Origin: Pseudocolwellia sp049933045
GTDB taxonomy: Bacteria > Pseudomonadota > Gammaproteobacteria > Enterobacterales > Alteromonadaceae
Reading direction: 5' to 3'
DNA length: 64,000 nt
Assembly (NCBI RefSeq): GCF_049933045.1
Contig: NZ_CP187926.1
Span: 186,001 to 250,000 of the forward strand
The position numbers were made by a program, and so were the translations under genes. Positions within the stretch are counted from its first letter, which is position 1. Every line of letters begins with the position of its first letter. This document shows, one piece after another, positions 44,223-53,324 of the stretch. The notes beneath the pieces were generated by a model that was given only the letters and a program-made list of their open reading frames with translations, did no database searches and was not told the DNA's origin.

Positions 44223-45140
44223 ATGATAAAACAACGTACTCTAAAAGACAGTGTTTCAGCTGTTGGTGTAGGGTTACACAAAGGCGAAAAGGTGCGGTTA
44301 ACTCTCCGTCCTGCACCTGCTAATACGGGAATTATATTCCGTCGTGTAGATTTAAACCCTATTGTAGACATTAAAGCGTCGCCTGAAGCTGTGGGCGAAA
44401 CAACTTTATGTACGTGTTTAGTCAATAAAGATAATGTGAAGATTTCCACCGTCGAACATATTCTTGCTGCCATTGCTTCACTTGGTATCGATAATCTGAT
44501 TATTGATGTAGATTCAGCTGAAGTACCAATTATGGATGGGAGTGCGCTTCCATTCGTATATTTGATCCAATCAGTAGGTATCGAAACTTCAAAAGTAGCT
44601 AAACGTTTTATCCGAATTACTAAAACAATTCGTGTAGAAGAAGGCGATAAATGGGCAGAGTTAAAACCTTATGAAGGTTTTCGAGTTAATTTCTCGATAG
44701 ATTTTGATCACCCTGTTATTGCCAATACATGCCAAACAATCAGCATGGAATTATCAAGCAGTGCTTTTATTAAAGAAATTAGTCGCGCAAGAACCTTTGG
44801 TTTTATGCAAGATATTGATTTCTTACGTTCACATGATCTTGCCCTTGGCGGTAGTTTAGAGAACGCAGTTGTACTTGATGAATTTCGTATGTTGAACAAA
44901 GGCGATCTTCGTTATGATGACGAATTTGTAAAACATAAAATACTAGACGCTATTGGTGACTTATACATGGGCGGTACCAGTATTTTAGGTGAGCTGAATG
45001 CATATAAATCAGGTCATGCCTTAAATAACATGTTACTAAGAGAAGTGTTCAAACAAACCGAGTCTTGGGAATGGGTTACTTTTGAAGATGACGAGAAAGC
45101 ACCTATTGAATATCAAGAATTAAATACTTCTACTTTCTAA
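44223..45140 (+). CDS. lpxC: UDP-3-O-acyl-N-acetylglucosamine deacetylase
   Basis: LpxC is the zinc deacetylase committing UDP-acyl-GlcNAc to lipid A synthesis. The 305 residues (E. coli 305) show the N-terminal VGVGLHKGEKVRLTLRPA, the zinc histidines in STVEHILAA (about H79) and FVKHKILDAIGDLYMGG (about H237 with the zinc Asp), and SGHALNNMLL (about H264). It has its own promoter just upstream and a bidirectional terminator after it. Confidence 0.98.
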   Translation: MIKQRTLKDSVSAVGVGLHKGEKVRLTLRPAPANTGIIFRRVDLNPIVDIKASPEAVGETTLCTCLVNKDNVKISTVEHILAAIASLGIDNLIIDVDSAEVPIMDGSALPFVYLIQSVGIETSKVAKRFIRITKTIRVEEGDKWAELKPYEGFRVNFSIDFDHPVIANTCQTISMELSSSAFIKEISRARTFGFMQDIDFLRSHDLALGGSLENAVVLDEFRMLNKGDLRYDDEFVKHKILDAIGDLYMGGTSILGELNAYKSGHALNNMLLREVFKQTESWEWVTFEDDEKAPIEYQELNTSTF

Positions 45141-45156
45141 AAAAGTATTTTCTGAT

Positions 45157-45182
45157 AAAACCAGCATTTAGCTGGTTTTTTT
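45157..45182. terminator. Bidirectional terminator, lpxC / dciA
   Basis: A 9-bp stem AAAACCAGC (45157-45165) with GCTGGTTTT (45171-45179), a 5-nt loop and a T run to 45182; the A-rich left side supplies the minus-strand U-run for dciA. Confidence 0.9.
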
Positions 45183-45202
45183 GTTTCTGATATTGTACTA
45201 GT

Positions 45203-45247
45203 TTCTAAATTAAATTTTTCTAAATTAAATTTTTCTAAATTATATTA
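45203..45247. repeat. Three tandem 15-bp AT-rich repeats
   Basis: TTCTAAATTAAATTT occurs twice in a row (45203-45217, 45218-45232) and a third, degraded copy follows (45233-45247) and runs into the end of dciA. It lies between the terminator and the dciA stop. Confidence 0.75.
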
Positions 45248-45733
45248 TTGATCACTGTTTGGTTTATTTGCATGTTGAGCCAGTTTTTCTAATTTTTCTT
45301 TAAGCCCTTTTGGTGCATTTTTAGCAATACTCCTTAACTCATTAGCTGTTTTCTCTGAGATATAAGAGGTTGGTGGAACAGACATAACATTTGCTTGAGC
45401 TGGCATTACACGTGCTTTATTTCGATAAGGCGATACTTTAATTTCGATTTGCGAATATTTACCTTGAGTAGCTTCAACAAGTTGCTGATTTATTTTCATG
45501 CGTTCGAATTGCAGTCTTTGACTCCAAACAGACGAATTTACTTCAATAACGACACTATTATTATTAAAGTTAGCAATATGCCATACCTCTTGTGGTAGAT
45601 CAGGGCAGGTTTGTCGTACAATGTCATTTAGAATGTTTAAAGAGTTGGTTTTTTCAGTGATATATGCCAGAGTGCCTTTGTTTGAATTTATCAATAATGA
45701 CATGTCTGAAGGACTTTTTGATTTTCGAGCCAT
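45245..45733 (-). CDS. dciA: DciA/DUF721-family protein (replicative helicase operator)
   Basis: A 162-residue protein with the DUF721 (DciA) core: LNILNDIVRQTCPDLPQEVWHIANF and SSVWSQRLQFERMKINQQLVE, each broken here by family-conserved Trp and Leu positions, and a basic, flexible C-terminal tail (KGLKEKLEKLAQHANKP). DciA loads the DnaB helicase in most bacteria that lack DnaC. Its place opposite the M23 peptidase, between lpxC and secA, is characteristic of Alteromonadales and Vibrio. The symbol rests on family and synteny. Confidence 0.82.
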   Translation of the reverse strand: MARKSKSPSDMSLLINSNKGTLAYITEKTNSLNILNDIVRQTCPDLPQEVWHIANFNNNSVVIEVNSSVWSQRLQFERMKINQQLVEATQGKYSQIEIKVSPYRNKARVMPAQANVMSVPPTSYISEKTANELRSIAKNAPKGLKEKLEKLAQHANKPNSDQ

Positions 45734-45769
45734 GATAAAAAACCTAGAACAGAGATAACACGAATACTG

Positions 45770-46678
45770 ATGAGTTTAACACTACTATACCGCGGAAAAA
45801 ATGTAAGTTTTCTTATGAAGCTAAAAAAGCTCCATTGGATATCTTTACTTGTGGTTTTTTTCTTAATATCAGGTGGCATGATCCATTTATTAGTGTCGGG
45901 TAATGCAGTACCTGAAAAGCCGCTATATTCAATGGCAAGTGAATTACAACCACACTTCGATATCAATACTGAAAACGCTAATCCTCAGCAGTTAACCGCT
46001 TTAACAATGAAAATGGCTGAATTACAAAGCCAAATATTACGACTTAATGCGTTAGGTGAAAGACTAGCTGAAGCCTCTAATATCCCCAAAGATGAATTTA
46101 ACTTTAAAGAATTACCAGCAAGTGGTGGTCCATCACTTGATCATGAAGATGTACCTGCTAAAACGATGAAAGAGCTATCAAAAGATAGCTTATCATTAGA
46201 AAATCGAATTATTTATGAAGAAAAACAGCTCAATATGCTTGAATCTTTGATGTTGGGTCACCATATCGAAGTTAACAGTTATTTATCTGGCAGGCCAATT
46301 ACTAAAGGTTGGCTATCGTCTTATTTTGGAACAAGAAAAGATCCATTTAATGGGCGACCTGCTATGCATAAAGGTGTAGACTTTGCTGGCAAAGAAGACA
46401 CTGGAATTATTGCTACGGCTTCAGGCGTGGTTAGTTGGGCTGAAGATCGCAGTGGATATGGCTATTTGATCGAGTTAGATCATGGCAATGGCATGAAAAC
46501 ACGTTATGGTCATAATAAAGTGCTATTAGTGTCAGTTGGAGACGTAGTAACTAAAGGTCAGATTATAGCTCGAATGGGAAGTACAGGTCGATCAACAGGA
46601 CCACATGTTCATTACGAAATTTTACGTGATAACAAGCAAATAAATCCAATCAAGTATATTTACAGAAAAGCAAAGTAA
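45770..46678 (+). CDS. M23-family (LytM) peptidoglycan endopeptidase
   Basis: A 302-residue envelope protein: one N-terminal signal-anchor helix (about 22-42), a coiled-coil region (about 75-110, ALTMKMAELQSQILRLNAL), and a C-terminal M23 domain with the zinc ligands in MHKGVDFAG (H, D) and GPHVHYEIL (HxH). The intact metal site suggests an active cell-wall hydrolase rather than a degenerate EnvC-type activator. The start may instead be the ATG at 45815 just before the helix. It is divergent from dciA by 36 bp and lies upstream of secA. Confidence 0.88.
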   Translation: MSLTLLYRGKNVSFLMKLKKLHWISLLVVFFLISGGMIHLLVSGNAVPEKPLYSMASELQPHFDINTENANPQQLTALTMKMAELQSQILRLNALGERLAEASNIPKDEFNFKELPASGGPSLDHEDVPAKTMKELSKDSLSLENRIIYEEKQLNMLESLMLGHHIEVNSYLSGRPITKGWLSSYFGTRKDPFNGRPAMHKGVDFAGKEDTGIIATASGVVSWAEDRSGYGYLIELDHGNGMKTRYGHNKVLLVSVGDVVTKGQIIARMGSTGRSTGPHVHYEILRDNKQINPIKYIYRKAK

Positions 46679-46711
46679 AACTTATAAGTTCTACATATTA
46701 TTGAGTATATA

Positions 46712-46758
46712 ACTAACCTAGGTTAGTGATATAAATTTAAGGCGGAAGAGTTTCTTCC
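46712..46758. repeat. 16-bp palindrome and hairpin in the secA leader
   Basis: ACTAACCTAGGTTAGT (46712-46727) is a perfect 16-bp palindrome. 17 bp later GGAAGA-GTT-TCTTCC (46744-46758) forms a compact hairpin ending 17 bp before the secA ATG. No T-run follows either, so they look like control elements of secA rather than terminators. No secM-like gene is present. Confidence 0.55.
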
Positions 46759-46775
46759 AGAAATGGTTTAACAAG

Positions 46776-49460
46776 ATGTTTGTAAAGTTAATAACAAAGC
46801 TGTTTGGTAGTCGTAACGATCGATTATTAAAACAAATGAAAAAAGAAGTAGCTAAAATAAATGCACTAGAACCCGCAATTGAAGCATTAACCGATGACGA
46901 GTTAAAAAATAAAACAGCTGAGTTCAAAGAACGTCTTACCAAAGAAGATACCTTAGATAGCCTTCTACCAGAAGCCTTTGCTGTTGTGCGTGAAGCCAGT
47001 AAACGTGTATTTGGTATGCGCCATTTCGACGTGCAAATGATTGGTGGTATGGTTCTGAATCAAGGCAAAATTGCTGAGATGAGAACTGGTGAAGGTAAAA
47101 CGTTAACAGCAACATTACCTGCTTACTTAAATGCGCTTACCGACAAAGGTGTGCACGTTATTACTGTAAACGACTACCTTGCGAGTCGTGATGCTGATTG
47201 GAGTCGCCCATTATTTGAATTTTTGGGAATGACGGTTGGATGTAATATTCCAGGGTTAATGCCTCATGAGAAACAAGCAGCCTACCAAGCAGATATTACT
47301 TACGGTACAAACAACGAATTCGGTTTCGATTACCTAAGAGATAACATGGCTTTCTCTCCAGAAGACCGTGCTCAAAAACCATTACACTTTGCTATTATCG
47401 ATGAAGTCGATTCAATCTTAATTGATGAAGCGAGAACACCGCTAATTATTTCAGGTCAAGCTGAAGATAATGCTGATTTATATAAAGTAATTAATACTGT
47501 TGTTCCAACATTAGAACAACAAGCTGAAGAAGATAAAGAAAACGAAGAAAGTACGGGTGACTACACTGTTGATGAAAAAGCTAAGCAAATTTATCTAACA
47601 GAACGTGGTCAAATTCGTATTGAAGAAATTATGCAAGAGAAAGGCCTTATTCAAGAAGGTGACTCTTTATTCTCTGCAAGTAACATCACGTTATTACATC
47701 ACGTTATGGCGGCACTTCGAGCACATAAACTCTTCCTAAAAGATGTAGATTATATTGTTAAAGAAGGCGAAATTGTTATTGTCGACGAACATACAGGTCG
47801 TACAATGGAAGGGCGTCGTTGGTCAGAGGGTTTACATCAAGCTGTAGAAGCTAAAGAAGGTGTAGATATTCAGAACGAAAACCAAACATTAGCTTCAATC
47901 ACTTTCCAAAACTTTTTTAGATTATATGAAAAACTTTCAGGAATGACAGGTACAGCTGATACTGAAGCTTTCGAATTCAACCATATTTACGGTTTAGAAA
48001 CTGTTGTTATTCCAACTAACCAACCTATGATCCGTGATGATCGTTCAGATTTAATCTACTTAACAGCAGATGAGAAATTTGAAGCGATTTTAGAAGATAT
48101 TCAAGATTGTGTAGAGCGCGGACAACCTGTACTGGTTGGTACTATTAGTATCGAAACATCTGAATTCTTATCTAACTTCCTTAAGAAATCTAAGATTAAA
48201 CATAAAGTACTTAATGCTAAATTCCATGAACAAGAAGCTGAAATTGTAGCTGATGCAGGTAAAGTTGGTGCGGTAACTATCGCAACTAACATGGCTGGTC
48301 GTGGTACTGATATTGTATTAGGTGGTAACTTAGGCGCTAATATTGCCAAGCTTAATAATCCATCGGAAGCTGAAATTGCTAAAGTTAAAGCTGAATGGCA
48401 AGAGCAACATGAAAAAGTTCTTGCTATTGGTGGTTTACATATCATAGCGACAGAGCGTCATGAGTCTCGTCGTATAGATAATCAACTACGTGGTCGTTCA
48501 GGTCGTCAAGGTGATTCAGGTTCAACACGTTTCTACCTATCGATGGAAGATGCTCTAATGCGTATTTTCGCATCAGAACGTATTGGTAATATGATGCGTA
48601 AACTAGGTATGGAACATGGCGAAGCTATCGAACATCCTTGGGTTACTAAAAGTATTGAAAATGCTCAACGTAAAGTTGAAGGCAGAAACTTCGATATGCG
48701 TAAGCAATTATTAGAATTTGATGATGTTGCTAACGATCAACGTAAAGTTATTTACGAACAACGTAATGAATTAATGGACGAGCCAGAAATAGCTGAAGTT
48801 ATTACTGCTATTCGTGCCGATGTTGTTACAGGTTTAATCGACCAACATATTCCACCACAGTCTTTAGACGAAATGTGGGACATTGAAGGTCTTGAAGAAC
48901 GCTTAAAAGGTGAACTTGCTTTAGATTTACCTATCGCTAAATGGTTAGAAGAAGATACTAAATTACACGAAGAAACCTTACGTGAAAAAATTTTAGAGTC
49001 TTCAAATAATGTTTATGCTGAAAAAGAAGCGTCTGTGGGTAGTGATGTTATCCGTCAATTTGAAAAAGCTGTTATGTTACAAAGCTTAGATTCACATTGG
49101 AAAGAGCATCTTGCGGCTATGGATCATCTTCGCCAAGGTATTCACTTACGTGGTTATGCACAAAAGAATCCTAAGCAAGAATACAAGCGTGAATCTTTTG
49201 AATTATTCTCTGAGCTTTTAGATAACTTAAAATATGATGTTATTGGTATTTTAAGTAAAGTGAAGATTCAAGCTGAATCAGATGTTGAAGCAGTAGAAGA
49301 GCAACATCGTAAAGCTGAAGAAACACCAAAAGCATTTACACATGAATCATCAGAGCAAGCTTTAGCTGCAGGTGAGGAAAATAGACGTGTTGGCAGAAAT
49401 GAAGCATGTCCTTGTGGCTCAGGTAAAAAATACAAACAGTGTCATGGTAAATTAACTTAA
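46776..49460 (+). CDS. secA: Protein translocase ATPase SecA
   Basis: SecA drives preproteins through SecYEG. The 894-residue protein has Walker A MRTGEGKTLTATLPAY (about 102-117), the DEVDSILIDEARTPL motif, the second nucleotide-binding half with GRGTDIVLGGN and RGRSGRQGDSGS, and a C-terminal linker ending in the zinc motif CPCGSGKKYKQCHG that binds SecB. The ribosome-binding site is weak and a hairpin lies just upstream, which may matter for its regulation. A strong terminator follows. Confidence 0.98.
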   Translation: MFVKLITKLFGSRNDRLLKQMKKEVAKINALEPAIEALTDDELKNKTAEFKERLTKEDTLDSLLPEAFAVVREASKRVFGMRHFDVQMIGGMVLNQGKIAEMRTGEGKTLTATLPAYLNALTDKGVHVITVNDYLASRDADWSRPLFEFLGMTVGCNIPGLMPHEKQAAYQADITYGTNNEFGFDYLRDNMAFSPEDRAQKPLHFAIIDEVDSILIDEARTPLIISGQAEDNADLYKVINTVVPTLEQQAEEDKENEESTGDYTVDEKAKQIYLTERGQIRIEEIMQEKGLIQEGDSLFSASNITLLHHVMAALRAHKLFLKDVDYIVKEGEIVIVDEHTGRTMEGRRWSEGLHQAVEAKEGVDIQNENQTLASITFQNFFRLYEKLSGMTGTADTEAFEFNHIYGLETVVIPTNQPMIRDDRSDLIYLTADEKFEAILEDIQDCVERGQPVLVGTISIETSEFLSNFLKKSKIKHKVLNAKFHEQEAEIVADAGKVGAVTIATNMAGRGTDIVLGGNLGANIAKLNNPSEAEIAKVKAEWQEQHEKVLAIGGLHIIATERHESRRIDNQLRGRSGRQGDSGSTRFYLSMEDALMRIFASERIGNMMRKLGMEHGEAIEHPWVTKSIENAQRKVEGRNFDMRKQLLEFDDVANDQRKVIYEQRNELMDEPEIAEVITAIRADVVTGLIDQHIPPQSLDEMWDIEGLEERLKGELALDLPIAKWLEEDTKLHEETLREKILESSNNVYAEKEASVGSDVIRQFEKAVMLQSLDSHWKEHLAAMDHLRQGIHLRGYAQKNPKQEYKRESFELFSELLDNLKYDVIGILSKVKIQAESDVEAVEEQHRKAEETPKAFTHESSEQALAAGEENRRVGRNEACPCGSGKKYKQCHGKLT

Positions 49461-49514
49461 GCTTATTGCTAAAGTTTACTGTTAGACAAATAAACCAATA
49501 GCGGTTTAAAAATG

Positions 49515-49541
49515 AAAGCCAGTCAATCGACTGGCTTTTTT
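49515..49541 (+). terminator. Rho-independent terminator after secA
   Basis: A 10-bp stem AAAGCCAGTC (49515-49524) with GACTGGCTTT (49529-49538), a 4-nt loop and a T6 end. Confidence 0.93.
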
Positions 49542-49577
49542 ATCGAGTTTTTTTAGCCTATTTAAAGAAGTATTATT

Positions 49578-49970
49578 ATGAAGAAAGTTATTGAGGTTGC
49601 AGTAGGTGTTATAAAACGTGACGGTTTATATTTTATGACTAAACGTGCCGATCATGTTCATCAAGGTGGCAAGTGGGAATTTCCTGGCGGTAAAGTTGAA
49701 AAAGCAGAACTACCCGAGCAAGCACTAAAGCGTGAATTAAAAGAAGAAGTTAACTTAGATGTAATCGGTAGCAGCTCCTTAATCACTATAAATCATGATT
49801 ATGGCGATAAACTAGTATCTCTAGTTGTATTTCTAGTTGAAGGCTTTAAAAATGAGCCTAAGGCCCTAGAAGGGCAAAAAGAAGGATGGTTTACCTTTGA
49901 TGAACTTTTAACACTGGATTTGCCTGCAGCGAATAAAGATATTTTAGCTGCTTTGTCTAAATTGGATTAA
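49578..49970 (+). CDS. mutT: 8-oxo-dGTP diphosphatase MutT
   Basis: A 130-residue Nudix hydrolase (E. coli MutT 129) that removes oxidised dGTP from the nucleotide pool. The Nudix box is complete: GGKVEKAELPEQALKRELKE followed by EV, fitting GX5EX7REUXEEXGU except at the last Gly (Asn here). The N-terminal VAVGVIKRDG and KWEFPGGK stretch is typical. It follows secA behind a terminator, as in other Gammaproteobacteria. Confidence 0.93.
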   Translation: MKKVIEVAVGVIKRDGLYFMTKRADHVHQGGKWEFPGGKVEKAELPEQALKRELKEEVNLDVIGSSSLITINHDYGDKLVSLVVFLVEGFKNEPKALEGQKEGWFTFDELLTLDLPAANKDILAALSKLD

Positions 49971-50229
49971 AAATTAATTACAGCAATTAAGGTAATTTCA
50001 CTTTAATTGGATGTGAATAGATATGCTTCTGTACAGTTAGCTTATAAATGTTTGTCGCATAAGTGTTTAGAGTAGAAAACGCTTAAATTATAAATTTTAG
50101 AGTGCTAATTTATTAGCAATCCATTATTTTTAACTCGAATGCTGATCACTGTCATATTTTCTTCTGATTACGATAATCAACAGATTTGTTTTTCAATGAC
50201 CAGGATCTATATTGTTCAAGTCTTAATTA

Positions 50230-50466
50230 TTATTCAGGCTCAACAAAGAACTTATTGTTTTGTAAAAACTCACCTTCTAACGCATCTAACATTTCTTCTG
50301 TGATTACTTGGTTCGGATCAATATTTTGCGCTATTTTATGGCCTTCATCAGCCCATTCACCTAAATCAATAAGCTGACAACGTTTACTACAAAAAGGTCT
50401 GTAAGTACTTTCAGGTTGCCAAACAACGCTAGTATTACAATTTGGGCATGGGACTTTCAAGGTCAT
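50230..50466 (-). CDS. yacG: Zinc protein YacG (DNA gyrase inhibitor)
   Basis: A 78-residue cytoplasmic protein with a four-cysteine zinc site, CPNC...FCSKRC (C-x2-C-x15-C-x3-C), followed by the conserved QLIDLGEWADEGHKI. In E. coli YacG binds GyrB and inhibits gyrase. It is the last gene of the pilD-coaE-zapD-yacG row. The C-terminal tail is acidic, as usual. Confidence 0.93.
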   Translation of the reverse strand: MTLKVPCPNCNTSVVWQPESTYRPFCSKRCQLIDLGEWADEGHKIAQNIDPNQVITEEMLDALEGEFLQNNKFFVEPE

Positions 50467-50587
50467 GATAAAACTCTTTAAGATAAAATTACTTTGTACA
50501 GTATAAACGAGAGCATTATAAACTGAAATATTACAATTTAAGGATTATAAATTTAAATAGTTCAAATAACTTAAGCAAGTAAAAAGG

Positions 50588-51334
50588 TTAACACCTTGCT
50601 AATTCAAAGTCTGTTGGTTGGTTTAAATAACGTCTGCCCATTTCAGTACATGGTATAACAAAACGGATTGAATATCGGAATTTATTACCACTTACCGTTG
50701 GGTAGAAGTTAGCATTTTCAGGGGTTCTAATACGCAGTAATGATAAGCTTTCGCCGTTGTCTTGATAAAAACCATTATCGGTACTTATTTTTATAAACTC
50801 ACCACGTAAGCGAATAAATTTAAGGCTTATAAATAAGCTGTTAGAAATAGAAGAAAATAAATTTATCCACGTCTTCATCTCAGTTTGTAAAATATTATTA
50901 TTTTGGCTTAACCAAAAATGTAACTGAGGTAAATCAAAAGCACATGTACCACCTTGCATAGCAAACCTTTGCTTAAGACCTGTCAGAAACTTAATATCTC
51001 TATAGTCTAACCATTGCTGCTTGGTTTTCTTTAATTCACATAACAAATAAACCGTTTGTTTTAGGTTTTCTTCTAAAAGGGAAGTATCAATGTCAGGTGC
51101 TTGTGACCAAACCACAAGATGCTGTTCTAACTTTTCCAACTCTTTAATTAAATCGCCACGGATATCGTTTCTTTCAAGTGCATCTACAATTGAAAACAAG
51201 CTATTAAAAAATGTTATATGAGAGGAATGGATATCGCCAGACGAACTTATATCTAAACACTTAAATAATTGTTCAAGTTTTAAATAGTTACGAATACGTT
51301 CGTTTAATGGATGTTCAAATAGTACAGGCGACAT
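50588..51334 (-). CDS. zapD: Z-ring-associated protein ZapD
   Basis: A 248-residue protein (E. coli YacF/ZapD 247) that cross-links FtsZ filaments by binding the FtsZ C-terminal peptide. The start LFEHPLNERIRNYLKLEQLF is conserved, as is the C-terminal VRFVIPCTEMGRRYL. It lies between coaE and yacG, the standard gammaproteobacterial order; the 278-bp gap to coaE holds no gene that I can see. Confidence 0.93.
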   Translation of the reverse strand: MSPVLFEHPLNERIRNYLKLEQLFKCLDISSSGDIHSSHITFFNSLFSIVDALERNDIRGDLIKELEKLEQHLVVWSQAPDIDTSLLEENLKQTVYLLCELKKTKQQWLDYRDIKFLTGLKQRFAMQGGTCAFDLPQLHFWLSQNNNILQTEMKTWINLFSSISNSLFISLKFIRLRGEFIKISTDNGFYQDNGESLSLLRIRTPENANFYPTVSGNKFRYSIRFVIPCTEMGRRYLNQPTDFELARC

Positions 51335-51613
51335 AACAGTTATCTAGCTCCTTAGAATTGCCCTATCTTAGCGCCGCAAAGGTGAAATGGCTATTGTATT
51401 TCATAAAATCTTACACTTTATGGGGTTATTAGAGTCTATTGAGCTTTTGATTAAAAATATCGTTCGATTTTCAGGTGTTTGATTCTGAATGAGTTGTAAA
51501 TGAGGTTAGGGCTTACATGATGGGAGCTATGTATTGTTTAAGGCGAGATACAAGATATAACCATGTCTCATTGTGTTTAAGCTTAATGTATTTCAAAGTG
51601 AAACAGGTATAAC

Positions 51614-52213
51614 TTAGGTATAGCTTAGATACAAACGATTAAGGTCGTTAACTTTTTTAGCGATTAAACTTAAATCTGTAGTCGAGTTATCAATAATATC
51701 ATCAGCTAACTTAAGCCTTTCAGTTCTCGATATCTGACTTGCGATTATGCTTTCAATAACCTTTGCATTACTGTTATCTCGTTTAACGGTTCTTTCTATT
51801 TGAATTGACTCGGCAACATCAATAACCAAAGTACGGTTTACGTATTGAGTTAAATTGTTTTCAAAAAGTAGTGGCGCGACTAAAATACAGTATTGCCCAG
51901 AACTGTTTGATATTTTTGATAGTATGGATTCTCGAATAAGTGGATGTAATAAATTATTAAGCCATTGCTTATCCACTTCTGAGCTAAATACTTTATGTCG
52001 TAGTTTAGTACGATCTAGATAGCCATCAACTTGTATAAAGTCATCACCAAAATGCTGTTTAATTTTGTCTAAAGCAAAAGATTCAGGTTCAACTACTTCA
52101 CGCGCAATTATGTCAGCATCTATTAATTCAACACCTAAGGCGTTAAACATATTCGCTACTGTAGTTTTACCACTGCCTATCCCGCCTGTTAAACCGACAA
52201 CAAGTTTCTTCAT
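51614..52213 (-). CDS. coaE: Dephospho-CoA kinase
   Basis: CoaE phosphorylates dephospho-CoA in the last step of CoA synthesis. From the ATG at 52213 the protein is 199 residues, begins MKKLVVGLTGGIGSGKTTVA with the P-loop, and carries DADIIAREVV and the lid region RTVKRDNSNAKV. This start has an AGGA ribosome-binding site about 9 bases upstream; the frame extends 12 codons further upstream, but that N terminus does not fit the family. It follows pilD by 66 bp. Confidence 0.95.
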   Translation of the reverse strand: MKKLVVGLTGGIGSGKTTVANMFNALGVELIDADIIAREVVEPESFALDKIKQHFGDDFIQVDGYLDRTKLRHKVFSSEVDKQWLNNLLHPLIRESILSKISNSSGQYCILVAPLLFENNLTQYVNRTLVIDVAESIQIERTVKRDNSNAKVIESIIASQISRTERLKLADDIIDNSTTDLSLIAKKVNDLNRLYLSYT

Positions 52214-52278
52214 GATGTGATTTTTCCTAACTAACTGTTTAACAATCATTCAAGGTATTAAAGGCGAATATTTCCAGT

Positions 52279-53187
52279 TTATACAAGAGTGCTTAAATAC
52301 CAACTCCAAATGTTGTTACCCCAAAGCATCGTTATCCAACCAGCAATTGCTAAATAGGGTCCAAAAGGAATAGCTTGTTCACGTTGATGATTTTTAAATA
52401 CCATTAAACTAATACCAATAATAGCACCAACCGCCGATGCCATTAAAATAAGTATAGGTAATAGTTGCCAACCTATCCAAGCACCAAATAAGGCAACCAG
52501 TTTAAAGTCGCCAAATCCCATACCTTCTTTACCCGTTAATAACTTAAAGCCCCAAAAGATACTATATAAGCTCATGTAACCGACAGCAGCACCAATTACA
52601 GCATCTTGTAATGGCACTATTGTGCCATTGATGTTTACGAGTAAACCAAGCCATAGAAAGGGCAGGGTAATTTGATCAGGTAGCAGCATATGATCATAGT
52701 CAATCATAGTTAAGGTAATTAACGCATAGGTTAATAAAACAATGAAAATGGTTGTACTTGTTACGCCAAAATTAACGGCGATTACTGTACTTAATATCGC
52801 TGTAGCAAGTTCAATAAAGGGATAGCGTGCAGATATCTTGTTTTTACATTGACTACATTTACCACCTAAAAATACCCAGCTAACCACAGGGATATTTTCA
52901 TAGAAGCGAATAAGATGACCACATTTAGGGCAAGTAGATGCAGGTTTAGAAAGCGTAATCTCAGGTTCAGCTTCTTGTTCGATTTTTTGGTTCGGCTTTT
53001 GTTTATTATCTGCTAATTCATCGGCTAAAAACTCACGACATTCTTTATACCAGCCTTGCTCCATCATTTTAGGTAAACGATAAATAACAACATTTAAAAA
53101 ACTGCCAATTAATAAAGAAAATAAAGCAACAACACCATAAAAAATAGTTAAGTTTTGCTCAAAAGCAGTAATTAGGTCAGTAAACAT
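52279..53187 (-). CDS. pilD: Type IV prepilin peptidase / N-methylase PilD
   Basis: PilD cleaves the leader of type IV prepilins and type II secretion pseudopilins and methylates the new N terminus. The 302-residue membrane protein has the paired CxxC zinc motifs (CPKCGH and CSQCKN, about residues 83-120) of the methylase part and the two catalytic aspartates in IDYDHMLLPDQITLP and GMGFGDFKL. It has about eight helices. A hairpin (53255-53280) separates it from pilC. Confidence 0.95.
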   Translation of the reverse strand: MFTDLITAFEQNLTIFYGVVALFSLLIGSFLNVVIYRLPKMMEQGWYKECREFLADELADNKQKPNQKIEQEAEPEITLSKPASTCPKCGHLIRFYENIPVVSWVFLGGKCSQCKNKISARYPFIELATAILSTVIAVNFGVTSTTIFIVLLTYALITLTMIDYDHMLLPDQITLPFLWLGLLVNINGTIVPLQDAVIGAAVGYMSLYSIFWGFKLLTGKEGMGFGDFKLVALFGAWIGWQLLPILILMASAVGAIIGISLMVFKNHQREQAIPFGPYLAIAGWITMLWGNNIWSWYLSTLV

Positions 53188-53254
53188 CTAAAGCCTCAGG
53201 TTAAAAACCCTAAAAGAAAATTATTAGGGAGTATTTAAATTATTCTTGAAAATA

Positions 53255-53280
53255 TTAAGCCATTCAAAAGAATGGCTTAA
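53255..53280 (-). terminator. Hairpin between pilC and pilD
   Basis: An 11-bp perfect stem TTAAGCCATTC with an AAAA loop (TTTT on the transcript strand), followed on the minus strand by a short, imperfect T-rich stretch. It may partly terminate pilBC transcription or stabilise the upstream mRNA. Confidence 0.55.
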
Positions 53281-53324
53281 TGAGGATATTATATCGTTAT
53301 ATTTCTATAAAGTTGAATACCAGC

